From Bacillota bacterium (GTDB lineage: Bacteria > Bacillota > Clostridia > Acetivibrionales > DSM-1351): a stretch of DNA of 64,000 nucleotides. Below are positions 33,972-43,509 of the stretch, piece after piece. The stretch's first letter is position 1. Every line of letters starts with the position of its first letter. The translations under genes and the position numbers were made by a program. The stretch is from positions 1 to 64,000 of the forward strand of contig JAEWCZ010000032.1 of NCBI GenBank assembly GCA_023390335.1, read 5' to 3'. Under the pieces are notes generated by a model that did no database searches, was not told the DNA's origin, and worked only from the letters and a program-made list of their open reading frames with translations.

Positions 33972-36900
33972 ATGTTTACTAAAGTGTTGATTGCGAATCG
34001 TGGAGCAATAGCAGTAAGGATAGAACGAACGTTAAAGAAAATGGGAATAAAAAGTGTGGCTGTTTATTCAAAAGTAGATCAGGATAGTATTCATGTTGAA
34101 AATGCGGATGAAGCTATTCTATTAGGCGAAGGAACAGCAAAGGAAACATATCTGGATACTAGAAAAATTCTTGATGCCGCTATTAAGACGGGTGCTCAGG
34201 CCATTCATCCCGGCTATGGCTTCTTAAGTGAAAATACAGATTTTGCTCGAGAATGTGAGTCAAAGGGTATTAAATTTATTGGTCCTACCTCTGAACAAAT
34301 CCAATTGTTTGGATTAAAGCATTCAGCCAGAGATTTAGCTAAAAGAGCCGGTGTTCCTCTGCTTCCCGGCACAGGACTTTTAAGTGGGAAAGAAGAGGCG
34401 GTAGAGGAGGCACAGAGAATAGGCTACCCGGTAATTTTAAAAAGTACTGCAGGCGGTGGTGGAATTGGAATGCGTATCTGTAATTCCTCTGAAGAGCTTA
34501 AGCAGGCCTATGAAGGAGTACGCTATTTAGCATCAGCCAATTTCAATAATGCCGGTGTATTTATTGAGAAGTATATTATTCGTTCCAGGCATGTGGAGGT
34601 ACAGATATTTGGTAATGAATTCGGTGAAGTAGCAGCATTAGGCGAACGCGACTGCTCAGTACAAAGAAGAAATCAGAAAGTAGTTGAAGAAAGTCCTGCT
34701 CCCAAGCTTAAGGACAGTGTCAGGGAGAGAATGTATGCAGCAGCAGAAAGCTTGGCTAAAGCAGCCTCTTATCGAAGCGCAGGTACAGTAGAATTTCTAT
34801 ATGATGAAGCAACACAGGAGTTCTATTTTCTGGAAGTGAATACTAGACTTCAGGTTGAACATGGCATAACAGAAGAGGTTTTTGACATTGATTTAGTAGA
34901 ATGGATGGTAAAGGAAGCAGCTGGAGAATTAACAGGGATTAAAGCGCAGGTAGGCAAGTCGAAAGGACACGCGATTGAAATTCGTGTATATGCTGAAGAT
35001 TGCATCAATGGTTTCAGACCTAGTACAGGTAAAATTGATGACGTACATTTTGATCCTTTAGCCAGAATAGAAACATGGATTCAAAAGGGAATCGAAGTTA
35101 CTTCTATATATGATCCAATGTTAGCTAAACTCATTGTACATGGAGTGGACAGACAGGATGCCATCAGTAAAATGAAACGCGTGCTAACAGAATCCAGGGT
35201 ATATGGAGTTACCACGAATATGCAGTATTTAAGGGCACTAATAGAGACAGAGGACTATGATACAGGTTCTTTATTTACGGGAATGTTGAATGATTTCATT
35301 CCGGAAGAAAAGGCAATTGAAGTATTAGATGGCGGTGTTCAGACCACGGTCCAGGATTATCCCGGCATGATTGGGTATTGGTCTGTTGGGGTTCCTCCCT
35401 GTGGTCCCTTTGACAGCTATAACTTTAGAATTGGCAACAAACTTCTAGGAAATCAAGAGAATGCACCCGGATTGGAACTGACATTTAAAGGTGGCAGCTA
35501 TCGTTTCAGAACGACGGTGAGTTTTTGTATCACAGGTGCTAATATGCATGCAACGCTGGATGGTGAAGAAATTGGTATGTACCAAGTGATTCATGCAGCA
35601 CCCATGCAAATCCTGAAATTTAAAGATTGTAAAGTAGGTATGCGAACTTATTTACTAATTGCAGGTGGACTGGATATACCTAAGATTATGGGAAGTAGTT
35701 CTACATTTATTGATGGTAAGTTTGGCGGTCATAACGGCAGGGCATTAAGAGCCGGTGATGTATTAAGGCTAAATGACAAATGTTTAATTGACTCTATTGA
35801 GTCAGTACCTGATAAATTCAGGCCAGTACTTACCAATGAATGGACCATAGGAGTGATACCGGGGCCTCAACCAACATCGGAGTACTTGCATCCCGAATAT
35901 TTAAAGACATTAACCTCATCTTTATATGAAGTTAACTTTAATAGTGCCAGAACCGGTATAAGGTTAAATGGGCCTATCCCTCAATGGGTAAGGAGGGATG
36001 GTGGCGATGCAGGATTGCATCCTTCCAACATCCATGATAATGCATATGCAATTGGCACATTGGATTTAACCGGTGATCAGTCGATTCTGTTGGGACCTGA
36101 CGGACCAAGTCTTGGTGGATTTGTATGTCCGGTAACTACGGCAAAGGGTGAACTGTGGAAGCTTGGCCAGTTACATCCCGGTGATAAAGTACGCTTCCAG
36201 TTACTTAACCTGGAACAGGCAGAAGTAATAAGGAAGGCAGAAGAAGAGAATTTAAAGCAAAACTACAAGGTGATAACACTTCCTCAACCTGTGCACATAG
36301 ATGCTGAGTATGCGATTCTTGCGAAGGATGAGGCAGTAGGAACGGATATTTTAGTAAGACTTGACGGAGAAGAGAATATATTAGTTGAGTTTGGAGATAT
36401 GGAGCTAAATATCTATCTTCGTTTTCGGATACATATACTGATGCAGGAACTGGAGAAATTGAATCTTCCTATCATAGATTTAACCCCGGGTATTCGCTCG
36501 ATTCAAATCCATTTTGACGTTGAACAAATATCAGTGAAAGAAATGGTCAATACAGTTATAAAGGTTAATGCAGAGCTGCCTGAACTTGAGAATGTAACCG
36601 TACCTTCAAGAATTATTAAATTACCATTGTCATGGGATGATCCGCAGACCAGACTTGCAGCTGAGAGATATCAGCAGACCGTACGGCATGATGCTCCATG
36701 GTGCCCGAGCAATCCTGAATTCATTCGCAGAATTAATGGGCTGGACAGTCTGGATGATGTAAAAAATATTGTATTTAACGCTAATTATCTTGTACTTGGT
36801 CTGGGAGATGTATATTTGGGCGCACCTGTCGCTACTCCGATTGATCCAAGACATAGAATGGTAACCACAAAATATAATCCGGCCAGACCATGGACTCCTG

Positions 36901-37553
36901 AAAATGCAGTTGGAATTGGTGGTGCATATTTATGTGTATATGGAATGGAAGGCCCTGGGGGTTACCAATTTATTGGAAGAACAATACAAATGTGGAATCC
37001 GCTAAAGGAGACAGAGTACTTCCTTAAAGGGAAACCCTGGTTATTAAATTTTTTTGATCAATTAAAATTCTATCCTGTGACAGCAGAAGAAATTCTAAAA
37101 TACAGAGAAGATTTCTTAAGAGGAAAATTCAAAATTGAAATTGAAGATACAATGTTCAATCTTGGAGAATATAGAAAGTTCATTGAAAATAACAAAGATT
37201 CAATTAAGTCATTTAAGGATCATCAGGAAGCTTCCTTTGAAGCAGAACGTCAAAGATGGAAAGAGCAGGGTCTGGATAATTTTGTGTCAGAAACAGAAGA
37301 AGCACCGACAATTGTTGACGAGGAAATTCCAAATGGTTGTGAAGCAGTAAGAGCCAGTCTTCCCGGAAGTGTCTGGAAAGTACAGGTTGAAGAGCATCAG
37401 GCAGTTAAAGAGGGGGATATATTAGTAATTCTTGAAAGTATGAAGATGGAATTCCCCATTGAATCTAAATACTCCGGTATTGTTGAAAAACTATACATAA
37501 ATCCCGGTGAGCAGATAAATGGAGGACAGTTAGTAGCATGTATAAAAGTATAA
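33972..37553 (+). CDS. Biotin-dependent guanidine/urea carboxylase
   Basis: A 1193-residue multidomain enzyme, the usual length for the family. Residues 1-450 are the biotin carboxylase (ATP-grasp: KSTAGGGGIGMRICN, ERDCSVQRRNQKVVEESPAP, EVNTRLQVEHGITE). Residues about 455-780 are a KipA/AHS2-like domain (LDGGVQTTVQDYPGMIGYW), about 785-1010 a KipI/AHS1-like domain, together the carboxyltransferase. The biotinyl domain at the C-terminus carries ILESMKMEF with biotinylated K1158. With DUF1989 partners and allophanate hydrolase alongside, guanidine is a more likely substrate than urea, as shown for such loci; the sequence alone does not prove it. Confidence 0.87.
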   Translation: MFTKVLIANRGAIAVRIERTLKKMGIKSVAVYSKVDQDSIHVENADEAILLGEGTAKETYLDTRKILDAAIKTGAQAIHPGYGFLSENTDFARECESKGIKFIGPTSEQIQLFGLKHSARDLAKRAGVPLLPGTGLLSGKEEAVEEAQRIGYPVILKSTAGGGGIGMRICNSSEELKQAYEGVRYLASANFNNAGVFIEKYIIRSRHVEVQIFGNEFGEVAALGERDCSVQRRNQKVVEESPAPKLKDSVRERMYAAAESLAKAASYRSAGTVEFLYDEATQEFYFLEVNTRLQVEHGITEEVFDIDLVEWMVKEAAGELTGIKAQVGKSKGHAIEIRVYAEDCINGFRPSTGKIDDVHFDPLARIETWIQKGIEVTSIYDPMLAKLIVHGVDRQDAISKMKRVLTESRVYGVTTNMQYLRALIETEDYDTGSLFTGMLNDFIPEEKAIEVLDGGVQTTVQDYPGMIGYWSVGVPPCGPFDSYNFRIGNKLLGNQENAPGLELTFKGGSYRFRTTVSFCITGANMHATLDGEEIGMYQVIHAAPMQILKFKDCKVGMRTYLLIAGGLDIPKIMGSSSTFIDGKFGGHNGRALRAGDVLRLNDKCLIDSIESVPDKFRPVLTNEWTIGVIPGPQPTSEYLHPEYLKTLTSSLYEVNFNSARTGIRLNGPIPQWVRRDGGDAGLHPSNIHDNAYAIGTLDLTGDQSILLGPDGPSLGGFVCPVTTAKGELWKLGQLHPGDKVRFQLLNLEQAEVIRKAEEENLKQNYKVITLPQPVHIDAEYAILAKDEAVGTDILVRLDGEENILVEFGDMELNIYLRFRIHILMQELEKLNLPIIDLTPGIRSIQIHFDVEQISVKEMVNTVIKVNAELPELENVTVPSRIIKLPLSWDDPQTRLAAERYQQTVRHDAPWCPSNPEFIRRINGLDSLDDVKNIVFNANYLVLGLGDVYLGAPVATPIDPRHRMVTTKYNPARPWTPENAVGIGGAYLCVYGMEGPGGYQFIGRTIQMWNPLKETEYFLKGKPWLLNFFDQLKFYPVTAEEILKYREDFLRGKFKIEIEDTMFNLGEYRKFIENNKDSIKSFKDHQEASFEAERQRWKEQGLDNFVSETEEAPTIVDEEIPNGCEAVRASLPGSVWKVQVEEHQAVKEGDILVILESMKMEFPIESKYSGIVEKLYINPGEQINGGQLVACIKV

Positions 37554-37569
37554 TAAAGGAGTGCTTTTA

Positions 37570-39270
37570 ATGAAATATTTCCCTACAAAGTTATCAATAA
37601 CATGGTTAAAAAAGAGATACGAATCGCGAGAATTAAGTCCTTTGGAATTAGCAGAAGAAATAATTCATCGAGCGAGGGAGTATGAGGATTATAATATATG
37701 GATTGTAAAACCATCAATGGATTTGATTAAAAAATATGTTGATGCATTGCCGCCATATACACAGGATCTTCCATTATGGGGTGTTCCTTTTGCAGTCAAA
37801 GATAATATCGATCTTAAAGCTGTTCCCACAACCGCCGCCTGTAAAGAGTATGAATATATACCGGAAAACAGTTCTACAGTAGTTGACAAACTTATTAAAG
37901 CCGGAGCTATTCCTGTTGGAAAGACCAATCTTGATCAATTTGCTACTGGGCTTGTTGGCACAAGAAGCCCATATGGCGAGTGTCATAATGCGTTGAATCC
38001 GGAGCTTATCAGTGGCGGTTCCAGTTCTGGTTCTGCAGTAGCAGTAGCGTTGGGTATGGCGGCGTTTTCGTTAGGAACGGATACCGCTGGCTCAGGAAGA
38101 GTTCCGGCCGCATTAAATTGTCTGATTGGATATAAACCGGCACTAGGGGCATGGTCAACAAAAGGCGTAGTGCCTGCTTGTGCAAGTATTGACTGTGTAT
38201 CGGTATTTACTAACACACTTGAGGATGTACAACTGGTAAATTCATTGGTAAGAGGAATTGATGAAGAATGCTGCTGGTCAAGAAGATTACCGTATCCGCT
38301 ACCTACAAAACCTGAAAAAATACTCCTTGCAAAAGAAAATCCTGTATTTTATGGACAGTTTGCTGAGATATATATAAATAAATGGGAAAATGCAGTAAAA
38401 CGTATCAAAAGTCTTGGAATTAAAGTTGAATATATAGATTGCACAATGTTTGATAAGGCTGCATCCATTTTATATGAAGGACCATGGGTGGCAGAACGCT
38501 GGAATGACTTAGGAGGATTTATTAACCATAATCCCGGAAAGACCTTTCCGGTAACAGAGAAAATCCTTCGTTCAGGTGAAAAAAAGGAGCATACTGCAGC
38601 TAAATTATTCGAGGCAATGCATACGCTTCAAGATTACAGAGTAAAGGTAGGTAAAATACTAAAGGATGCTGTACTTATAATGCCAACAGCAGGAGGGACG
38701 TTCTTCAGAGATGAGGTAAGAGAAGATCCAATTGAGACAAACAACAAGATGGGCTTATATACAAACCACTGCAATCTTTTGGATTTATCTGCAATTGCAG
38801 TTCCTGAAAGGCAGGATGACAATGAAAATCCATTTGGAATTACCATTTTTTCATTAGCAGATTCAGAAGGTTTAGTTCTTGGAACTGCAGATACATTTCT
38901 TAAGTCAGAAACCATTCCCATCGCGGTATGCGGACTGCATAAAAAAGGGTATCTGCTTGAAAACCAGTTAACTGTGCAAGGTGCAGTATTTTCAGAGAAA
39001 GCGAAGACAGCAGAAAAATACAAGCTATACAAGATAAATTCAACACCTGTGAAACCCGGAATGGTAAGAGATGAAAAGAATGGAACCTATATTGAAGTAG
39101 ATGTATACGATATTCCTGTTGCTAACCTGGGAATATTCATGAAACAGGTAAAACGACCGCTTTATATTGGTGAAATTGAATTAGCAGACGGTAGATGGGT
39201 TAAGGGGTTTGTATGTGAACCATATGCAGTAAAAAATGCAGAAGATATTTCTGATAGTCATAGCTTTTAA
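37570..39270 (+). CDS. Allophanate hydrolase (AtzF-like)
   Basis: About 566 residues from ATG 37570 (AGGAG at 37557-37561; GTG 37561 overlaps that site). The amidase-signature triad region is present: Lys in PFAVKDNIDLKAV, and the Ser-cis-Ser of SGGSSSGSAVAVALGMA with GTDTAGSGRVPAA. The C-terminal about 120 residues form the extra domain of allophanate hydrolases (AVCGLHKKGYLLENQLTVQG). It hydrolyses allophanate to ammonia and CO2, the last step of the pathway. Confidence 0.87.
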   Translation: MKYFPTKLSITWLKKRYESRELSPLELAEEIIHRAREYEDYNIWIVKPSMDLIKKYVDALPPYTQDLPLWGVPFAVKDNIDLKAVPTTAACKEYEYIPENSSTVVDKLIKAGAIPVGKTNLDQFATGLVGTRSPYGECHNALNPELISGGSSSGSAVAVALGMAAFSLGTDTAGSGRVPAALNCLIGYKPALGAWSTKGVVPACASIDCVSVFTNTLEDVQLVNSLVRGIDEECCWSRRLPYPLPTKPEKILLAKENPVFYGQFAEIYINKWENAVKRIKSLGIKVEYIDCTMFDKAASILYEGPWVAERWNDLGGFINHNPGKTFPVTEKILRSGEKKEHTAAKLFEAMHTLQDYRVKVGKILKDAVLIMPTAGGTFFRDEVREDPIETNNKMGLYTNHCNLLDLSAIAVPERQDDNENPFGITIFSLADSEGLVLGTADTFLKSETIPIAVCGLHKKGYLLENQLTVQGAVFSEKAKTAEKYKLYKINSTPVKPGMVRDEKNGTYIEVDVYDIPVANLGIFMKQVKRPLYIGEIELADGRWVKGFVCEPYAVKNAEDISDSHSF

Positions 39271-39378
39271 ATAGATAAAACCGCTTTGATTTGTAATACA
39301 ACTAGGATGCAGATCCTGTTTTATAAATGATATATGAATATCTGTTGCCCGAAGTAAGGCAGAATGGAGGAAGATAAT

Positions 39379-39705
39379 ATGAAAATGATAAAAGCAATAA
39401 TAAGACCGGAGAAAGTTGAAGATGTGTTGGATACACTTATGAAAAAAGGCTATTCAGCGGCTACTCGTATGAATGTATTAGGAAGAGGTAAGCAAAAGGG
39501 TTTAAAGGTCGGGGATACCTATTATGATGAAATCCCAAAAGAAATTATTATGATAGTTGTAAATGATGCGGATGAGGAGAAAGTTGTCAGAATAATTGCA
39601 GATTCAGCAAAGACAAGTAAAAACGGTACTTATGGTGACGGAAAAATATTTATATCAGATGTGGAAAAGGTAGTTACGGTAAGTAGTGGCGACAATAAAT
39701 TGTAA
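39379..39705 (+). CDS. PII-family nitrogen regulator, NifI1-like
   Basis: About 108 residues from ATG 39379 after GGAGGAAG. The PII fold is clear: MKMIKAIIRPEKVEDVLDTL, LGRGKQKGLKVGDTYYDEIP and GDGKIFISDVEKV. The T-loop lacks the uridylylated Tyr context of GlnB/GlnK and is closest to NifI1, the nitrogenase PII of clostridia and methanogens. It sits between allophanate hydrolase and a second PII gene, so it probably links guanidine uptake or breakdown to 2-oxoglutarate and ATP/ADP status (inference). Confidence 0.82.
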   Translation: MKMIKAIIRPEKVEDVLDTLMKKGYSAATRMNVLGRGKQKGLKVGDTYYDEIPKEIIMIVVNDADEEKVVRIIADSAKTSKNGTYGDGKIFISDVEKVVTVSSGDNKL

Positions 39706-39740
39706 AGACAGCCAATACCAGTGGCAGATGGGAGGAACAC

Positions 39741-40085
39741 ATGAAGGAAGTTGTTATTATATTGAGACCCAAAATGTATTTTAAAACCAAGCAGGCTCTT
39801 GTTGATGCCGGATTCCATTCCATGACTGTAAAAGAGGTTGTAGGAAGAGGAAAGCAGCCAGTTCAATACGATATGGATAATAATGACGATGTAATAAGAC
39901 ATAGAGTGGTTGCTAAGAGAATGATTGAGATGTATGTAAGGGATGAAGATGTCCAATGTCTAATTGATACTGTTGTTGAGACAAATAAAACAAATCAGGC
40001 CGGCGATGGAAAAATATTTGTATTGCCTGTGAAAAATGCAATACGTGTTAGAACCGGTGAACAAGGAAATGATGCGATTATTTAA
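39741..40085 (+). CDS. PII-family nitrogen regulator, NifI2-like
   Basis: A 114-residue PII protein: KEVVIILRPKMYFKTKQALV, VVGRGKQPVQYDMDNND and AGDGKIFVLPVKNAIRVRTG. The T-loop is extended and acidic, as in NifI2. NifI1 and NifI2 normally form a hetero-oligomer that inhibits nitrogenase; no nif gene is visible here. The target may be the adjacent ABC importer or carboxylase (inference). Confidence 0.8.
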   Translation: MKEVVIILRPKMYFKTKQALVDAGFHSMTVKEVVGRGKQPVQYDMDNNDDVIRHRVVAKRMIEMYVRDEDVQCLIDTVVETNKTNQAGDGKIFVLPVKNAIRVRTGEQGNDAII

Positions 40086-40122
40086 TTAACTATATTAACT
40101 ATAGAAAGTGATGGTGATTATT

Positions 40123-41154
40123 ATGATGAAGAAATTATTAAGTCTTATTTTGATAATAGCTATGTTATTGGTAGTTTGCATAGGATGCAGTGGCACCTCT
40201 AAATCAGATACCGCTAAGAAAACAGGCATTGCTCTGGCAAAAGGGACGGAAGATAATCCCTTTATTCTGGGAGTTAGCCCCATGTCAGGCTGGTACGCAT
40301 GGTATGGTATAGATGGGACAGGGATTTTTAAAGATAATGGTGTCTATGTAACTATTAAATTTTTCCCGGTATACAGTGATTCTTTAACGGCTTTTTATTC
40401 CGGACAGGTGGATGGAATCTGTATTGCGGGTTCAGATACAATTGCTCCACTAAATGAAGGCGTTGATTTTAAGATAGTTCTTGTAAATGATAATTCATAT
40501 GGTGCAGATGGATTAGTAGCAAAGGATGGGATTAAGTCTATCAAAGATTTAAAAGGAAAAAAAGTAGCTACAGAAATTGGAACCCTGGAGCATATGTTTC
40601 TTCTAAAGATGCTTAAAGATAACGGGATGACAATTGACGATATTGATTTTACTAATATGACAATTAATGATGCAGGTCCTGCATTTGTTGCTGGTAGTGT
40701 TGATGCAGCAGTTCTTTGGGAGCCAACTTTATCAACAGCAATTCAGGCGGGCGGAAATCTCCTCTACAGTACAAAAAGTGAGCCTGGACTGATTCCTGAC
40801 ACCTTAGCAGTAAGAAGTGTTGTGTCTGACAGTAGCTCAGATGCAGTGCAGAAAATTGTTGATTCATGGTTCGAAGGAGTTGAAAAGCTAAAAGCGAGAG
40901 ATAAGGATTTTATTCAGGAGATCTGTGATAGAGCGGAATTAAAACATGATGACTATTTGACAATGTTAGATGGTGTTACTATCTTTGATAAAGAAATGAA
41001 TCAAAAAACCTTCCAAAAGGGTAATGACTTTACGTATCTTAACTATACTTTAAAAAAGTCAGCAGAATTCCTGGTAGACACAAAAATGATAGAAAAAGAG
41101 CCGGAGGATGTAAGTGTAATTCTTGATGATACTTATATTAGGGGGGCAGATTGA
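40123..41154 (+). CDS. ABC transporter substrate-binding lipoprotein (NitT/TauT type)
   Basis: About 343 residues. A lipoprotein signal (LSLILIIAMLLVVCIGCSG) with the lipobox Cys precedes an NMT1/SsuA-like domain (GTEDNPFILGVSPMSGWYAW, GIKSIKDLKGKKVATEIGTL). Several in-frame starts exist (40108, 40111, 40123, 40126); 40123 puts the basic MMKK just before the hydrophobic core. Encoded at the end of the guanidine operon, it probably captures guanidine or a related nitrogen source (inference). Confidence 0.83.
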   Translation: MMKKLLSLILIIAMLLVVCIGCSGTSKSDTAKKTGIALAKGTEDNPFILGVSPMSGWYAWYGIDGTGIFKDNGVYVTIKFFPVYSDSLTAFYSGQVDGICIAGSDTIAPLNEGVDFKIVLVNDNSYGADGLVAKDGIKSIKDLKGKKVATEIGTLEHMFLLKMLKDNGMTIDDIDFTNMTINDAGPAFVAGSVDAAVLWEPTLSTAIQAGGNLLYSTKSEPGLIPDTLAVRSVVSDSSSDAVQKIVDSWFEGVEKLKARDKDFIQEICDRAELKHDDYLTMLDGVTIFDKEMNQKTFQKGNDFTYLNYTLKKSAEFLVDTKMIEKEPEDVSVILDDTYIRGAD

Positions 41155-41942
41155 TGATTAATATCAAAATCAGAAAAAAGATAGACAGGAAGAACTATAC
41201 CATAATGGCTATCATATCGTTCTTAATTATACTATCTGCCTGGTACATAGCGAGTGCAAGCGGGACCATAAGTGAAATATTCCTTCCAAAGCCTCAAAGT
41301 GTAGTCAACTATTATATCAAAGCCTTTAGTGATGGCTCACTCTGGGAAAACTCAAAAATAAGTATCTACAGAATAACATTAGGATTTCTTTATGCAGTTA
41401 TTCTTGGAGTTCCGGTTGGTATTATGACCGGAACATTCAAGAAATTCGAGGCAGTAATCAGACCATTATGTGAGTTCATAAGATATATGCCGGTTCCAGC
41501 TTTTTTACCGCTTATTATGGTTTGGATTGGCATTGGTGAAAATGCTAAAGTAACCGTTATCTTCATCGGCACCTTCTTTCAGCTGGTATTAATGGTAGCA
41601 GATGATGCGATGAGCGTACCGGATGATCTGATTAATGCAGGCTATACCTTGGGAACTAGTACAAGAAATGCAATATTTAAGATTATCATTCCGGCTATGA
41701 TGCCCAGATTAATGGAAACGTTACGTATGATGATTGGCTGGGCATGGACCTATCTGGTAAGTGCCGAACTGGTTGCAGCCAATACGGGTTTAGGCTATAC
41801 AATATTAAAATCCCAGCGTTTTCTTAAGACAGACGCTATATTTGCAGGAATTATCCTTATTGGTTTGTTAGGCCTTATAACAGATCGTATCTTTGCTCTT
41901 ATTAACAAAAAGCTATTCCATTGGGTTGAAGGGGGGAGATAG
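41154..41942 (+). CDS. ABC transporter permease (NitT/TauT type)
   Basis: About 262 residues from ATG 41154, which shares one base with the previous stop; GGGGGG at 41141-41146 is its ribosome site. Six hydrophobic segments and the EAA-like loop (DDLINAGYTLGTSTRNAIFK, IIPAMMPRLMETLRMMIGWA) identify an SsuC/TauC-like permease. It pairs with the lipoprotein and the ATPase that follow. Confidence 0.87.
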   Translation: MINIKIRKKIDRKNYTIMAIISFLIILSAWYIASASGTISEIFLPKPQSVVNYYIKAFSDGSLWENSKISIYRITLGFLYAVILGVPVGIMTGTFKKFEAVIRPLCEFIRYMPVPAFLPLIMVWIGIGENAKVTVIFIGTFFQLVLMVADDAMSVPDDLINAGYTLGTSTRNAIFKIIIPAMMPRLMETLRMMIGWAWTYLVSAELVAANTGLGYTILKSQRFLKTDAIFAGIILIGLLGLITDRIFALINKKLFHWVEGGR

Positions 41943-41944
41943 AC

Positions 41945-42775
41945 ATGCAATTACTTAAAAAAAGGAAAAATAATCTTCCTGAACGAAACAGCCATATTGA
42001 AGCGAACTTGGCAAACAGTAAGATCTATGTGAAAGACCTTTACAAAGTCTACCATTCGGCAAAAGGTGACACCGTTGCAATGAAAGATGTTAATATTAAT
42101 ATTCTTGAAAATGAATTTGTATCTATCGTCGGCCCGTCAGGTTGTGGGAAATCGACTTTACTTAGAATGGTTGCAGGTCTTGATGAAGTCACATCCGGTC
42201 AGATAGTAATCAAGGATAGAAATATTATTGGTCCCGGAGCAGACAGAGGCATGGTATTTCAGGCATATACCCTGTTTCCGTGGATGACAGTTGCTGATAA
42301 TATAAAGTTCGGACTTAAATTGAGGAAGATCCCCGCCAAGAAACAGGAAGAAATTACGGATAAATATCTCAAGGTAATCAAACTTGAAAAGTTTAGAAAC
42401 AGTTATCCAAAAGAGTTGTCGGGTGGTATGAAGCAAAGAGTTGCAATTGCTAGAGCTCTTGCAAACAGCCCAGAAGTATTGCTGATGGACGAGCCTTTTA
42501 GCGCGCTTGATCCTCAGACAAGAGCTGATATGCAGTTATTAATAAGACAAATATGGCAGATAGAAAAACCGACTATTATGTTTGTAACTCATGATATCGA
42601 AGAAGCTATCTTCTTATCCAGTAAGATATACGTACTTACTTCAACTCCGGGAACTGTTAAAAAGGAAGTTTCGGTAATATTGCCTTATGACAGAGAATTA
42701 TCATTAAAGGATTCAGAGAGGTTTATCCAGATTAGAAAAGAAGTAAATTCATTGATTGAACATAAGAGCCTGTAG
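41945..42775 (+). CDS. ABC transporter ATP-binding protein (NitT/TauT type)
   Basis: A 276-residue ATPase with Walker A GPSGCGKST, Q-loop in MVFQAYTLFPWMT, signature LSGGMKQRVAIARAL, Walker B VLLMDEPFSALD and switch THDIEEAIFLS. The first 25 residues are a Lys/Asn-rich extension. Last gene of the guanidine operon, ending before a hairpin terminator. Confidence 0.88.
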   Translation: MQLLKKRKNNLPERNSHIEANLANSKIYVKDLYKVYHSAKGDTVAMKDVNINILENEFVSIVGPSGCGKSTLLRMVAGLDEVTSGQIVIKDRNIIGPGADRGMVFQAYTLFPWMTVADNIKFGLKLRKIPAKKQEEITDKYLKVIKLEKFRNSYPKELSGGMKQRVAIARALANSPEVLLMDEPFSALDPQTRADMQLLIRQIWQIEKPTIMFVTHDIEEAIFLSSKIYVLTSTPGTVKKEVSVILPYDRELSLKDSERFIQIRKEVNSLIEHKSL

Positions 42776-42820
42776 TGAAGATATAGAAAATGTAAATAAG
42801 TATATTTAAAAATCATAAGC

Positions 42821-42856
42821 AAACCACCGTTCAGCTTAACCTCTGAACAGTGGTTT
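42821..42856 (+). terminator. Terminator hairpin after the guanidine operon
   Basis: AAACCACCGTTCAG (42821-42834) pairs with CTGAACAGTGGTTT (42843-42856) with one mismatch and an 8-nt loop, followed by A/T-rich sequence. Similar in core to the hairpin at 29957-29988. Confidence 0.6.
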
Positions 42857-42917
42857 ATTTAAATATCGATAAGCAAGAGACGCATAATGAATAATCCCAT
42901 TTTTATTCAAAAACATA

Positions 42918-42996
42918 TGAACAAATATTCAAGTAATAGTTGACATATTTAGTATGCAGGCATATAATGACAATACAATACATGAACATGTGTTCA
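42918..42996 (+). promoter_or_regulatory. ArsR/SmtB-type promoter with two operators
   Basis: A perfect sigma-A promoter, TTGACA (42940-42945), 17 bp, TATAAT (42963-42968). It is flanked by two near-identical palindromes: TGAACAAATATTCA (42918-42931) upstream of -35 and TGAACATGTGTTCA (42983-42996) just after the expected start site. This TGAACA-2-TRTTCA form is the known operator type of CadC/CzrA/SmtB repressors. The ArsR-type gene that follows should repress itself here. Confidence 0.8.
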
Positions 42997-43031
42997 AGTG
43001 TTTTATGTATGAATGAAATGAGGTGTAGTAA

Positions 43032-43424
43032 ATGGTTGATAATAAGTACGAAATTGAAAGATGCGATTGTAATGTGATTCATGAGGATATTGTCAATAAT
43101 GTACGGCAAATTATGCCTGAAGATGAACATCTCTATGATCTTGCAGAACTATTTAAAGTCTTCGGAGATACTACAAGGATAAAAATACTTTGGGCTTTAG
43201 CAGAAGCTGAAATGTGTGTGTGCGACATTGCGGTATTGCTTAATATGACACAGTCGGCAATATCTCATCAGCTGAGGGTTCTGAAACAAGCCAGGCTTGT
43301 AAAATACAAAAAAGAAGGCAAGGTTGTCTACTATTCACTTGACGATGCCCATGTAAAACAAATTTTTGATCAAGGTTTAATTCATATTAACGAAAATAGA
43401 TACAGCTACAGAAAGAAGGGGTAG
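43032..43424 (+). CDS. ArsR/SmtB-family metal-responsive repressor (CadC-like)
   Basis: A 130-residue winged-helix repressor. The N-terminal CDCN (C11, C13) and MCVCDIA (C62, C64) fit the CadC-type alpha3N thiolate site, which senses Cd/Pb/Zn. The C-terminal DDAHVKQIFDQGLIH has acid/His residues of an alpha5 site. The recognition helix is around LNMTQSAISHQLRVLKQARL. Two palindromic operators flank its promoter. No metal pump is adjacent; an MBL-fold gene and a methyltransferase follow, so the controlled response is unclear. The exact metal is not proven. Confidence 0.87.
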   Translation: MVDNKYEIERCDCNVIHEDIVNNVRQIMPEDEHLYDLAELFKVFGDTTRIKILWALAEAEMCVCDIAVLLNMTQSAISHQLRVLKQARLVKYKKEGKVVYYSLDDAHVKQIFDQGLIHINENRYSYRKKG

Positions 43425-43509
43425 CAAAAGTTATTAGAAAAATGCCTGACATAGGTAATTATATCTGATAAATTTCAGAATTTTAAATATAAGTAAGGGA
43501 GTTAATTAA

